Of a stretch of 64,000 nt of DNA, positions 29,493 through 37,308 are shown one piece after another. The stretch is taken from assembly GCA_003332265.1 (NCBI GenBank), contig QPGA01000003.1:41212-105211 (forward strand), written 5' to 3'. This DNA comes from Candidatus Accumulibacter meliphilus. GTDB lineage: Bacteria > Pseudomonadota > Gammaproteobacteria > Burkholderiales > Rhodocyclaceae. A program made the translations under genes and the position numbers. The notes beneath the pieces were generated by a model. The model worked only from the letters and a program-made list of their open reading frames with translations. It had not been told where the DNA came from and did no database searches. Position 1 is the first letter of the stretch. Each line of letters begins with the position of its first letter.

Positions 29493-30129
29493 GGTCTGTC
29501 GCCCGTCGCTGCGGGTGAGCCGGCGTGCAAGAGGAATCCTGGCAGCAACGGCCAGACAAGCAATGCCCGGCGGGCAAGCCAGGGGAGAAGCATCGGAATT
29601 GTCATCTCGTCTTTCGCTGATCAGGAAAAGCCTTTTTGGGGCAGCAGGCCATTGCTGTCGGTCTGGCCCAACTCGGGTGCGGCCCGTTAGGTGCAAGCAA
29701 AAGTCGCGCCAGGAGCGCTGGCGAGCGCCGCCGCCGCCTTCGTCTTTGGTTGCGACAGGTGCTCTACAGGGCTGGGTCGCTGGCGGCAAACGTTTTTTCT
29801 GAGCGGAACTACGCTACACTTGGCGGCAAAGTTTGTCCGCCGGCCGTGGCGCCGGTGCGCTTCGATCAGCTGCTCGCACAGACTTGGGGCGGCAGTGGTG
29901 ATCGAATGGGGTGTGTGCCTGTCAGGTGCGGGCGAGCAATTCTCCGGAGAGACCGTCAGCTTGGCGGTCGGCGCTGCAGAAGCCGGGGAGTGTGTCAATT
30001 GAGCGCAGGTTGAACAGGATGAAGACGCCTTTGTTTTGGGCCTTGGCAAAGGCGAGCAAGAGGTGCTGGCCGGCGGATTGTCCGCCACCTGCAAGTCGTG
30101 ATGTCGAGTATCTGACGGGGAGTTGAGTG
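29493..30129. other. 637-bp divergent intergenic region between glnD and the citrate synthase homologue
   Basis: No convincing gene. Short openings are Arg/Ala-rich and lack ribosome sites. It contains a direct repeat TGGCGGCAAA (29781-29790 and 29821-29830, exactly 40 bp apart) on either side of a possible -10 TACACT (29815-29820), plus a small hairpin GGCGGA-TTG-TCCGCC around 30075. Confidence 0.55.
29781..29830 (+). repeat. Direct repeat TGGCGGCAAA, 40-bp phase
   Basis: Two identical ten-base copies start 40 bases apart, almost four helical turns. Each is followed by a GTTT. The pair flanks a TACACT hexamer, so it may be a regulator site; no known binding consensus comes to mind. Confidence 0.5.
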
Positions 30130-31446
30130 ATGAGCAGCGAACGTAAGGCGACTTTGACCATTACCGGAGAAGCTCCGGTGGAATTTCCGATTCTGACGCC
30201 GACACACGGCAACGAGTGCGTGGATATTCGCGCGCTCGGCGGCAACACCGATCGCTTTGGGTATGACTCCGGCTTCGAGTCGACCGCCAGCTGCAAATCC
30301 AGCATTACCTACGTCGACGGAGCGAAGGGTGAGCTTCTCTATCGAGGCTATCCGATTGAGCAACTGACCGAGCGCTGCGATTTTCTTGAAGTGGCGTATT
30401 TGCTGAAGAATGGCGAACTGCCAAATGTGGCGCAAAAGCTGAGCTTCGCGGAGACGATCAGGAAGAACACGCCGGTGCATGGCCAGATGGTGAATTTCTA
30501 CCATGGCTTTCGCCGCGATGCGCACACCATGCCGGTGATGGTTGGCGTGGTTGGCGCGCTGTCCGCGTTCCATCGTGAAGCGGCAGACTTTTCCGATGTC
30601 GAGCAGCGCAGCCTGACCATTCATCGCATCATTGCCAAGATGCCGACGCTGGCAGCGATGGCCTACAAGTACACCATGGGTCATCCGCCGGTACATCCGC
30701 GTAACGACCTCGATTACGCGGCCAACTTCGTGCACATGATGTTCGCCAATCCGGCGGAGAAATTCGAGCTGAACCCGGTGCTGATGCGGGCCTTCGACCG
30801 ACTGTTGATCCTGCATGCCGATCATGCTCAGGACGCTTCAACCTCGACGGTGCGCATGGCGGGCTCGTCCGGGGCTAACCCCTTCGCCTGCATTTCTGCG
30901 GCGATAGCTTGCCTGTCGGGTCGCGAGCACGGCGGCGCCAGCGAAGCCTGTCTGGCGATGCTCCAGGAAGTCGGCGATGTGCGGAAAGTTGCGGCGATGA
31001 TCAGCCGCTCCAGGATCGAGAGCGATCACTCCAAAGTGACCGGCTTTGGTCTTTACGTTTACCGTAACTTCGATCCGCGCGCAAAGCTGATGCGCCGATT
31101 GTGTACCGAAGTGCTGACCGAGTTGCGCCTCGAGAATGATCCGCTGTTCAAGTTGGCCATAGAACTCGATAGGATCGCACTCGAAGACCCCTACTTCGTC
31201 GAGAACAAGCTCTACCCGAACGTCGATTTCTATTCGGGTATTCTGCAGAAAGCGCTGGGTCTGCCGGCTTCGATGTTTGGTTGCATCGTTGCCGTGGCGC
31301 GCACGGCGGGCTGGATGGCGCAGTGGGAAGAAATGCGCGCCGACCCCGAATACAAGATCGCCCGCCCGCGTCAGCTCTATATCGGCTCCGCGCGGCGCGA
31401 TGTTCCTGCCCCTTCGGCGCGCGGGTCTCAACGCATACCCGCATAG
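30130..31446 (+). CDS. Citrate synthase homologue lacking a catalytic histidine
   Basis: The 438-residue protein aligns along its length with type II (GltA-like) citrate synthases: ELLYRGYPIEQLTERCDFLE, STSTVRMAGSSGANPFACI, HGGASEA, KLYPNVDFYSGIL and ARPRQLYIGSARRD. Of the three catalytic residues, the first histidine (His267 in EHGGAS) and the aspartate (Asp366) remain. The second histidine of the near-invariant GFGHRVYK motif is Leu308, and the next Arg is Tyr309 (GFGLYVYR). Other strict positions also differ: LWGP is LSGR and HADHEQNAST is HADHAQDAST. ATG at 30130 is chosen over GTG at 30127. It stands apart from other TCA-cycle genes. It may be a paralogue with a changed or lost activity, so I avoid the symbol gltA. 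Confidence 0.85.
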   Translation: MSSERKATLTITGEAPVEFPILTPTHGNECVDIRALGGNTDRFGYDSGFESTASCKSSITYVDGAKGELLYRGYPIEQLTERCDFLEVAYLLKNGELPNVAQKLSFAETIRKNTPVHGQMVNFYHGFRRDAHTMPVMVGVVGALSAFHREAADFSDVEQRSLTIHRIIAKMPTLAAMAYKYTMGHPPVHPRNDLDYAANFVHMMFANPAEKFELNPVLMRAFDRLLILHADHAQDASTSTVRMAGSSGANPFACISAAIACLSGREHGGASEACLAMLQEVGDVRKVAAMISRSRIESDHSKVTGFGLYVYRNFDPRAKLMRRLCTEVLTELRLENDPLFKLAIELDRIALEDPYFVENKLYPNVDFYSGILQKALGLPASMFGCIVAVARTAGWMAQWEEMRADPEYKIARPRQLYIGSARRDVPAPSARGSQRIPA

Positions 31447-31468
31447 CAGACAGTGGCTGTCCGGCGGA

Positions 31469-32050
31469 TTACAGCGGCCGCGTGACCGACAAGGCGCCGC
31501 GGATCTCGCCGGCGACGTAGCCGGTCGCCTGGTCGTGTGGGTAGTCCTTGGCCAGCGCTGCCTTGAGCTCGGGCGATAGCGAATCAGCCGGCCCGTGGCA
31601 GGTCTGGCAGACCTCGACGACCGGCAGCGCTTTCATGTAGCGGAAACTGCGCTGCCCGTCGCTGGCGGCGACGATCTCGCCAACTTCCAGTTGTTGAGGC
31701 TTCGCACCGTTGGCGACCATAATGTTGAATTCGGCCAACTGGCGCGCTTCCCAGGCGTCAGGCGTGCCGGTCGTCGGGTTACGTGTCTTCAGGCTGACAC
31801 GGTGGATCGTCCAACCGGTCTGCTGTTGCATCTCTAGCAGTAGTTGCGGCGCTTTCTCCTTGCAGACCGCTATGGCGGCGACGGGACCCTGTTCCTGCAC
31901 TGCTGTCTGCATCGCTTGCACCACTTTTGGCAAGACCGGCAGCGCGGTTTTTCGTGTTTCGCTCATTAGTGCCGCGGGTTCCTGGGCGTGCACGGATTGT
32001 GTGGCGGAGGTGAGCGAAAGTGCAAGAATAAGGGCTGTGGACTTCTTCAT
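31469..32050 (-). CDS. DUF3365 (Tll0287-like) haem-binding periplasmic protein
   Basis: The 193-residue product has a signal peptide (residues 1-22, ending VHA-QE), a Tll0287-like DUF3365 sensor-type domain (AIAVCKEKAPQLLLEMQQQT, VSLKTRNPTTGTPDAWE) and one c-type haem motif CQTCH near residue 150. Members of this family are periplasmic haem proteins or sensory domains; its partner is unknown. It is convergent with the citrate synthase homologue (22-base gap) and divergent from the ATP-grasp operon. Confidence 0.88.
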   Translation of the reverse strand: MKKSTALILALSLTSATQSVHAQEPAALMSETRKTALPVLPKVVQAMQTAVQEQGPVAAIAVCKEKAPQLLLEMQQQTGWTIHRVSLKTRNPTTGTPDAWEARQLAEFNIMVANGAKPQQLEVGEIVAASDGQRSFRYMKALPVVEVCQTCHGPADSLSPELKAALAKDYPHDQATGYVAGEIRGALSVTRPL

Positions 32051-32207
32051 GATGGCTCCCGAGAGTGTATAAGAGATGTCTAATATAACATGTCAAGGCC
32101 CCGCCGGGGATGCGCGCTCTTGCCTTAAGGCGCGATCATCCTGTGCGTTGCAGGCTTTCGCCCACCTTTCCACCGCGAGCCGCACGTGGCCCCGGGTCAG
32201 GGTGTCA

Positions 32208-32224
32208 TGCACCGTCGCGGTGCT
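32208..32224 (+). promoter_or_regulatory. NtrC-like binding site 1
   Basis: TGCACCGTCGCGGTGCT matches the NtrC consensus TGCACCA-N3-TGGTGCA at 11 of the 14 defined positions. It is centred at about -119 from the predicted sigma54 transcript start. Confidence 0.6.
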
Positions 32225-32239
32225 TCGCGGGGCGTTTTG

Positions 32240-32256
32240 TGCACCATTCGCGGGCG
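32240..32256 (+). promoter_or_regulatory. NtrC-like binding site 2 (one strong half-site)
   Basis: The left half TGCACCA is perfect; the right half is degenerate. Its centre is 32 bp from site 1 (about -87), the same phase as the paired NtrC sites upstream of E. coli glnA. Confidence 0.45.
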
Positions 32257-32308
32257 CCGTTGCCTGTTCGCCGCATGGCGCTCGCCCGCTGGCGCCTTGT
32301 TTAGCTTA

Positions 32309-32325
32309 TGGCACGGTTTCTGCTT
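32309..32325 (+). promoter_or_regulatory. Sigma-54 promoter of the unfused ATP-grasp/alpha-E operon
   Basis: TGGCACGGTTTCTGCTT: -24 TGGCACG is a perfect match, -12 GC lies exactly ten bases after GG. Predicted transcript start near 32335, about 24 bases before the ATG at 32359. Confidence 0.85.
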
Positions 32326-32358
32326 AATGCTGCTTAATCCACTCTGGCGGTGAGCCCC

Positions 32359-33774
32359 ATGAATGTTGACTTCTATAACGAGATGTACGATTTTGCCGGC
32401 GGCTTGCGGCCCCACTACGAGGGTTTTGCGGCCTGGCTGGCAGCGATCTCTCCCGAGCGTCTGGCGAGCAAGCAGGCCGAGGCCGATAGCGCGTTTCACC
32501 GTCTTGGCATTACCTTTGCCGTCTATGGAGAAAAGGCCGGCACCGAGCGCCTGATCCCCTTCGACATCATCCCGCGCATCATTCCGGCGAGTGAGTGGAC
32601 GGTGATGGAAGCGGGCTTGCGGCAGAGGGTGAAGGCGCTCAATGCCTTTGTGCACGACATCTACCATGATCAGGAAATCCTCGGCGCCGGACATATCCCG
32701 TACGATCAGGTGCGCAACAACGCGCAGTTCCGGCGCGAGATGATCGGCGTCGACCTTCCTTCCGGGATTTACGCTCATATCGCGGGCGTCGACATGGTGC
32801 GTGCCGGGGCAGGTGAGTCCTACGTCCTCGAAGACAACCTGCGCGTGCCGTCCGGCGTGTCCTATATGCTCGAGGACCGTAAGATGATGATGCGGCTCTT
32901 TCCGGAGCTCTTCTCGCGGCACATGGTCGCGCCCGTTCAGCATTACCCTGACCTGCTGCTCGAAAACTTGCGCACCGTGGCACCGAAAGGCGTCTCCGAC
33001 CCGACGGTGGTGGTACTGACCCCCGGCGCCTACAACAGCGCTTATTTCGAACACAGCTTTCTTGCTCAGCAGATGGGCGTCGAGCTGGTTGAGGGCAGAG
33101 ATCTCTTCGTCAAGGACCAGGCGGTCTTCATGCGCACCACACAGGGTCCGCAGCGGGTCGACGTGATCTATCGTCGGCTCGACGACGACTTCCTTGATCC
33201 GCTGGCCTTCAACAAGGAATCGATGCTCGGTGTTCCGGGTTTGCTCGGCGCCTACCAGGCCGGCAACGTCAATCTGGCCAATGCCATTGGTGCCGGCGTC
33301 GCCGATGACAAGTCGATCTATCCCTACGTGCCGGAGATGATCCGCTTCTATCTGGGTGAAGAGCCGATACTTCACAACGTACCGACCTGGATTCTGCGCA
33401 AGCCTGACGACCTCAAATATGTACTGGCGCATCTGCCGGAACTGGTGGTCAAGGAGGTGCATGGAGCGGGGGGCTACGGCATGCTGGTCGGGCCGGCGTC
33501 GAGCAAAGCCGAGATCGAGGACTTCCGCGCGCGTATCGTCGCCGCGCCGGAGAAGTACATCGCACAGCCGACGCTGGCGCTGTCCAACTGTCCGACCTTC
33601 GTCGACTCGGGCATCGCGCCGCGCCACCTTGATCTGCGTCCGTTTGTGCTCTCCGGAGAGAGCATCCGCATGGTGCCCGGTGGCCTGACGCGGGTCGCCC
33701 TGCGTGCAGGCTCGCTGGTGGTCAATTCCTCGCAGGGCGGCGGTACGAAGGATACCTGGGTGTTGGAAAACTGA
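32359..33774 (+). CDS. Circularly permuted ATP-grasp type 2 protein
   Basis: The 471-residue protein shows the family motifs YVLEDNLRVPSGVSYMLEDR, LTPGAYNSAYFEHSFLAQQM, RRLDDDFLDPLAF, VPGGLTRVAL and GGGTKDTWVLEN at its very end. Such proteins are predicted to form an amide bond from ATP-activated carboxylates; the substrate is not known. ATG at 32359 is preferred over GTG at 32350 because it fits the family start. The alpha-E gene follows after 18 bases. Unlike the operon at 20-27 kb, no transglutaminase or proteasome-like protease is adjacent. The upstream sigma54 promoter and NtrC-like sites imply expression under nitrogen limitation. Confidence 0.92.
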   Translation: MNVDFYNEMYDFAGGLRPHYEGFAAWLAAISPERLASKQAEADSAFHRLGITFAVYGEKAGTERLIPFDIIPRIIPASEWTVMEAGLRQRVKALNAFVHDIYHDQEILGAGHIPYDQVRNNAQFRREMIGVDLPSGIYAHIAGVDMVRAGAGESYVLEDNLRVPSGVSYMLEDRKMMMRLFPELFSRHMVAPVQHYPDLLLENLRTVAPKGVSDPTVVVLTPGAYNSAYFEHSFLAQQMGVELVEGRDLFVKDQAVFMRTTQGPQRVDVIYRRLDDDFLDPLAFNKESMLGVPGLLGAYQAGNVNLANAIGAGVADDKSIYPYVPEMIRFYLGEEPILHNVPTWILRKPDDLKYVLAHLPELVVKEVHGAGGYGMLVGPASSKAEIEDFRARIVAAPEKYIAQPTLALSNCPTFVDSGIAPRHLDLRPFVLSGESIRMVPGGLTRVALRAGSLVVNSSQGGGTKDTWVLEN

Positions 33775-33792
33775 GATGGATGGAGAGCCGAG

Positions 33793-34725
33793 ATGTTGAG
33801 CCGCACAGCTGATCACCTTTACTGGATGGCGCGCAGTACCGAACGCGCGGAAAACATGGCCCGATTGCTGGACGCCTCCTACCAGATGTCGATGGTGCCG
33901 CAGCCCCTTGCGGCGCAGAACGAGAACTGGCGCGCCATCCTCGCCCTGAACAGCCAGGAGGAAGCGTTCGCTCAGGTTTATGACGAGGTGAACGCCGAAA
34001 ATGTCCTGCGGTTCACGGTCGCCGACGCCGCCAATCCCTCGTCGATCTTCAGTTGCCTGCGTGCCGCGCGCGAGAATGCGCACGCGGTGCGCGGTACGCT
34101 GACCGCTGAAATGTGGGAAAGCGTCAATGCCACCTGGATTGAACTCCGCGAGCAGAATGTCGAGCAGGTACTGGCGCGCGGCGTCAGCGAGTTCTTCGAG
34201 TGGGTCAAGCTGCGTTCGGCCGTCATCCGCGGGGTGACTTTCGGGACCATGCTCAGGGACGACGCGCTGCATTTCATTCGCCTCGGCGGACTGCTCGAGC
34301 GGGGTGACAACACGGCGCGCATTCTCGACATGCAATATCACGTCCTGCGCGACGGCGACGAGGGGGCGAGCGATTTCTATCGCTGGGGCGCTTTGCTACG
34401 CTCGCTGTCGGCGTTTCAGGTTTACCGTAAGGTCTATCGTGATGCGATCACCCCGGCCCGGGTCGCCGAACTGCTGATTCTGCGCATGGATCTACCGCGA
34501 TCCCTGCATTCCTGTGCGGACGGCATCGTTCGCATGCTGCCCCTGATTGCCAACAGTGCTTCGGCGGAGACTCAGCGTCAGGCGGGCGTACTGCATGCCA
34601 AGTTGCACTTCGGGCGTATCGAAGATGTGCTGGCCGGTGGGTTGCACGAGTATTTGACGGATTTCATGGATCGCATCTATGAACTTGGCGAGGGCATCAG
34701 TCGCGACTTCCTTATGCCCGCCTGA
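33793..34725 (+). CDS. Alpha-E domain protein
   Basis: The 310-residue all-helical protein begins SRTADHLYWMARSTERAENM, the typical alpha-E opening, and contains SLRAARENAHAVRGTLTAEMWESVN in variant form and LPRSLHSCADGIV. Alpha-E proteins are found almost only next to or fused with circularly permuted ATP-grasp proteins and are thought to be partners in the same reaction, with no activity shown. It lies 18 bases downstream of the ATP-grasp gene, in the same operon. The fused copy in the 20-23 kb gene resembles it in the first 30 residues (LYWFGRYSERCDKTARLL). Confidence 0.9.
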   Translation: MLSRTADHLYWMARSTERAENMARLLDASYQMSMVPQPLAAQNENWRAILALNSQEEAFAQVYDEVNAENVLRFTVADAANPSSIFSCLRAARENAHAVRGTLTAEMWESVNATWIELREQNVEQVLARGVSEFFEWVKLRSAVIRGVTFGTMLRDDALHFIRLGGLLERGDNTARILDMQYHVLRDGDEGASDFYRWGALLRSLSAFQVYRKVYRDAITPARVAELLILRMDLPRSLHSCADGIVRMLPLIANSASAETQRQAGVLHAKLHFGRIEDVLAGGLHEYLTDFMDRIYELGEGISRDFLMPA

Positions 34726-34793
34726 ACGCTTCTCGGTGGCCGCTGGCGACTCGGCTGCTGCGCGTGATATCCGTTGCTAGCTCGTTATCCACA

Positions 34794-34822
34794 TTGACCC
34801 GACTATCGACTTATGATCTAAT
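34794..34822 (+). promoter_or_regulatory. Sigma-70 promoter, possibly for tRNA-Val
   Basis: -35 TTGACC (34794-34799), 17-base spacer, -10 TCTAAT (34817-34822). It points toward the tRNA gene, whose mature 5' end is about 120 bases further on. Confidence 0.5.
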
Positions 34823-34949
34823 CCCGCCTTCTGTGGGGTCGCTTCCCGGATGGCGCGTCTTTCGGTGGCACGGTCTGTCGGCGTCATTTTTCGGCAGCCT
34901 TGCAGCCGCTGCGCATCAACAGCTGCCGTCCCTGCAGTAGCACAACATC

Positions 34950-35024
34950 GGGCGATTAACTCAGTGGTAGAGTGCCACCTTCACACGGTGGAAGTCAGTG
35001 GTTCGAACCCACTATCGCCCACCA
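34950..35024 (+). tRNA. tRNA-Val(CAC)
   Basis: A full cloverleaf of 75 bases can be drawn: acceptor GGGCGAT/ATCGCCC, D arm ACTC/GAGT, anticodon stem CCACC/GGTGG with loop TTCACAC (anticodon CAC, reading GUG), T arm AGTGG-TTCGAAC-CCACT. The discriminator base A and CCA end are encoded. Confidence 0.96.
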
Positions 35025-35156
35025 TCATTGCCGTCGCCACAAATTCCGGACTGGCCTGGCCCGAGTTGTCCGCCAGTCGTCCATGGCCGCGCCATTGATC
35101 ACCCTGACATTGGCCAGCAAGGCTCTTCACGAGCCGCCAAGCAGGCGCCTTTCTGG

Positions 35157-35162
35157 TAGAAT
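35157..35162 (+). promoter_or_regulatory. Candidate extended -10 before the DUF3579 gene
   Basis: TGGTAGAAT carries TG-N upstream of TAGAAT; the -35 is poor. Predicted leader is about 78 bases. Confidence 0.35.
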
Positions 35163-35246
35163 CCGGGTGTTGCGCTTCGCTTTAGTCATTCGACGACAAT
35201 CCCGGAAAGTCGTTGGTGCTCCTCTTCGTTACGATATCACCAAGAC

Positions 35247-35537
35247 ATGACCACTTCGTCGCATTCCTCCTTCATCATCGTCGGACGGACCACCGCCGGC
35301 AAGAAGTTCCGCCCAAGCGACTGGGCCGAGCGTTTGTGTGGCGTTCTCTCGGCGTTCGGCGCCGAGAAACGAATGCGCTATTCACCGTACGTCGGGCCGC
35401 GCAACTACAAAGGCGAAAAGGCTGTTTTTGTCGATGGTGGCTTGTACGAAGTGGAGCCCATGGCCTATAGATTCGTGCTGCATTTCGCACAGGACAACGA
35501 TCTCGAACTGATCGAAGGCGTCCTGCCCGGCCGTTAG
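35247..35537 (+). CDS. DUF3579 domain protein
   Basis: The 96-residue protein matches the DUF3579 pattern: TTAGKKFRPSDWAERLCGVL, then RYSPYVGP, KAVFVDGGLYEVEPMAYRF and FAQDNDLELIEG. The family is small, conserved in betaproteobacteria, and without known function. ATG at 35247. It stands alone between the tRNA-Val and the convergent murA operon end. Confidence 0.88.
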   Translation: MTTSSHSSFIIVGRTTAGKKFRPSDWAERLCGVLSAFGAEKRMRYSPYVGPRNYKGEKAVFVDGGLYEVEPMAYRFVLHFAQDNDLELIEGVLPGR

Positions 35538-35640
35538 GGGATTTCTGTCAAAGGACAAGCCGTCTTCCGTGTTGCGGCAACCGTTACCGAGTTCGATGAC
35601 GCGCCTTGCTGTGAAAATCGCGCTAGCGACTCACGAAATT

Positions 35641-35665
35641 CCCTTCTCCCCTCGCGGGAGAAGGG
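35641..35665. repeat. Perfect 10-bp inverted repeat hairpin
   Basis: CCCTTCTCCC and GGGAGAAGGG are exact reverse complements around a five-base CTCGC loop. It lies between the convergent DUF3579 and murA genes; similar pyrimidine/purine hairpins occur as dispersed intergenic repeats in GC-rich genomes. No T-run follows. Confidence 0.7.
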
Positions 35666-35682
35666 TCGGGGAAGAGCGGGAG

Positions 35683-35730
35683 ACGGTCATGACTTTCATG
35701 ATTTGGGGTGTCTTCACGTGTCATGACCGT
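35683..35730. repeat. Perfect 11-bp inverted repeat with 26-bp spacer
   Basis: ACGGTCATGAC (35683-35693) and GTCATGACCGT (35720-35730) are exact reverse complements. Each arm also contains the palindrome GTCATGAC, and a partial third copy TCATGA lies in the spacer. Confidence 0.75.
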
Positions 35731-35804
35731 TAGCCGGAAGCCGACGGGCTCGCCGGCTTGCCGGTTCATCGCCTCGCCACAGGCGCCCCGCATCCCCCAC
35801 TCCC

Positions 35805-37067
35805 TCAGCGAATCCTTTTTACGCGTGCGCCAAGCTGGCCGAGCTTTTCCTCGATGCGTTCGTAGCCGCGGTCGAGATGGTAAATGCGCTCGATCACGGT
35901 TTCGCCCTGCGCTACCAGACCGGCGATGACCAGGCTGGCTGAGGCGCGCAGGTCGGTGGCCATTACCGTCGCCCCGTCGAGATGGTCGACGCCGGTGACC
36001 ATGGCGTTGCTGGCATCGATCTTGATGTCAGCCCCGAGGCGGATCAGTTCGACGGCGTGCATGAAGCGATTCTCGAAGATCGTCTCGCGGATAACCGCCG
36101 ATCCCTCGGCGACACAGTTGACGGCCATGAACTGCGCCTGCATGTCGGTCGGAAAAGCCGGGTAGGGTGAAGTGCGGATGCTCACCGCCTTTAGCCGTGG
36201 CGGTGCCTGCAGCGTGATCGCCGTGCGCTCGATGAGCAGTTCGCAGCCGCTGTCAAACAACTTGTCGATCACGGCGTCGAGATTGGCAGCCGCGGTATTC
36301 GTCAGCCGGATATTGCCCCCTGTCGCCGCGGCCGCGCAAAGATAGGTGCCGGTCTCGATGCGGTCGGCCATGATCGCATGCCTTGCGCCATGCAGGCGCT
36401 CGACCCCCTGGATGCGAATCCTGGCGGTGCCGGCGCCGGCGATCTGCGCACCCATCGAAACGAGGCAGTTGGCCAGGTCTACCACCTCCGGTTCGCGAGC
36501 AGCATTCTCGATGATCGTTTCGCCCTTGGCCAGGACTGCCGCCATCATCAGGTTTTCGGTGCCGGTGACGGTGACCATGTCAGTGACGATGTGCGCCCCG
36601 GTGAGGCCACCTTTACCCTGCGCCCTGGCTTGGATGTAGCCATGCTCGACAACTACTTCGGCACCCATCGCCTGCAAGCCCTTGATGTGCTGTTCGACCG
36701 GCCGCGCGCCAATTGCGCAACCGCCCGGCAAGGACACCCGCGCTTCACCATGGCGCGCCAGCAGCGGGCCGAGGACCAGGATCGACGCACGCATGGTCTT
36801 GACCATATCGTAGGGGGCAAGCGGGTTGTTGAGCCCGCGGCTGTTCAAGACCAGCCCGTCGGCGCCAAGGTCTTCGACAGCGACGCCCATCTGTTCGAGC
36901 AGGCGCAGCATCGTCGAGATGTCCTTCAGCCGCGGCACGTTGGTCAGATGCAGCGGCTCGGACGACAGCAGGCTGGCGCAGAGAATCGGCAGGGCGGCGT
37001 TCTTGGCTCCCGAAATGGCGATTTCGCCGGCCAGCGGCGTGCCGCCCTCGATCAGCAACTTATCCAC
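35805..37067 (-). CDS. murA: UDP-N-acetylglucosamine 1-carboxyvinyltransferase MurA
   Basis: First committed step of peptidoglycan synthesis, transferring enolpyruvate from PEP to UDP-GlcNAc in the cytoplasm. The 420-residue protein starts [20 protein letters not shown] (with [10 protein letters not shown] following), has the catalytic loop cysteine in [12 protein letters not shown], and [16 protein letters not shown] further on. Its first bases overlap ibaG by eight. It is the last gene of the mla-yadGH-ibaG-murA run; the his genes that often follow murA in betaproteobacteria are absent here. Confidence 0.97.
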   Translation of the reverse strand: MDKLLIEGGTPLAGEIAISGAKNAALPILCASLLSSEPLHLTNVPRLKDISTMLRLLEQMGVAVEDLGADGLVLNSRGLNNPLAPYDMVKTMRASILVLGPLLARHGEARVSLPGGCAIGARPVEQHIKGLQAMGAEVVVEHGYIQARAQGKGGLTGAHIVTDMVTVTGTENLMMAAVLAKGETIIENAAREPEVVDLANCLVSMGAQIAGAGTARIRIQGVERLHGARHAIMADRIETGTYLCAAAATGGNIRLTNTAAANLDAVIDKLFDSGCELLIERTAITLQAPPRLKAVSIRTSPYPAFPTDMQAQFMAVNCVAEGSAVIRETIFENRFMHAVELIRLGADIKIDASNAMVTGVDHLDGATVMATDLRASASLVIAGLVAQGETVIERIYHLDRGYERIEEKLGQLGARVKRIR

Positions 37068-37305
37068 GCGTTGCGCTCCATTCGGCTGGTGTTTGCGTCT
37101 TCATCGACAGTGCGTGCAGTGCGCCGCTGTTAAAATGCTGACGTAGTATTTCGTTCACCGCTTGCTGCCTTTGCACACGGCTCTTGCCGGTGAACTCGCC
37201 GCTGACGATCAGGGCTTCAAAATGCTGTCCATCGCCGGCGACTTCGAGATGCTCGCAGGGGATGCCTTCGGCGATGATTTTGCGGACTTCTTCAGGGTGC
37301 ATCAT
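37060..37305 (-). CDS. ibaG: BolA-family protein IbaG
   Basis: Small BolA/IbaG (YrbA) protein, a likely partner of monothiol glutaredoxins in iron-sulfur handling. The 81-residue sequence contains [38 protein letters not shown] and the C-terminal [16 protein letters not shown]. Two adjacent ATG codons (37305 and 37302) are possible starts. It lies three bases after the permease gene and overlaps murA by eight bases, the usual ibaG-murA arrangement. Confidence 0.92.
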   Translation of the reverse strand: MMHPEEVRKIIAEGIPCEHLEVAGDGQHFEALIVSGEFTGKSRVQRQQAVNEILRQHFNSGALHALSMKTQTPAEWSATRG

Positions 37306-37308
37306 GAT

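Larger units (their letters stand above)
32051..32358. other. 308-bp divergent regulatory region between the DUF3365 gene and the ATP-grasp operon
   Basis: No gene is seen. The stretch holds a sigma70-like candidate for the DUF3365 gene on the minus strand (-35 TTGACA at 32091-32096, -10 TATACA at 32066-32071, an over-long 19-base spacer). It also holds two NtrC-like sites and a sigma54 promoter for the operon at 32359. Confidence 0.65.

Noticed and set aside
32197..34341. 714-codon minus-strand frame opposite the ATP-grasp/alpha-E genes
   Set aside because: Antisense shadow; the plus strand carries two recognised families and a promoter.
35641..35730. CRISPR-like repeats
   Set aside because: The repeats are inverted, not direct and regularly spaced, and no cas gene is present in the window.
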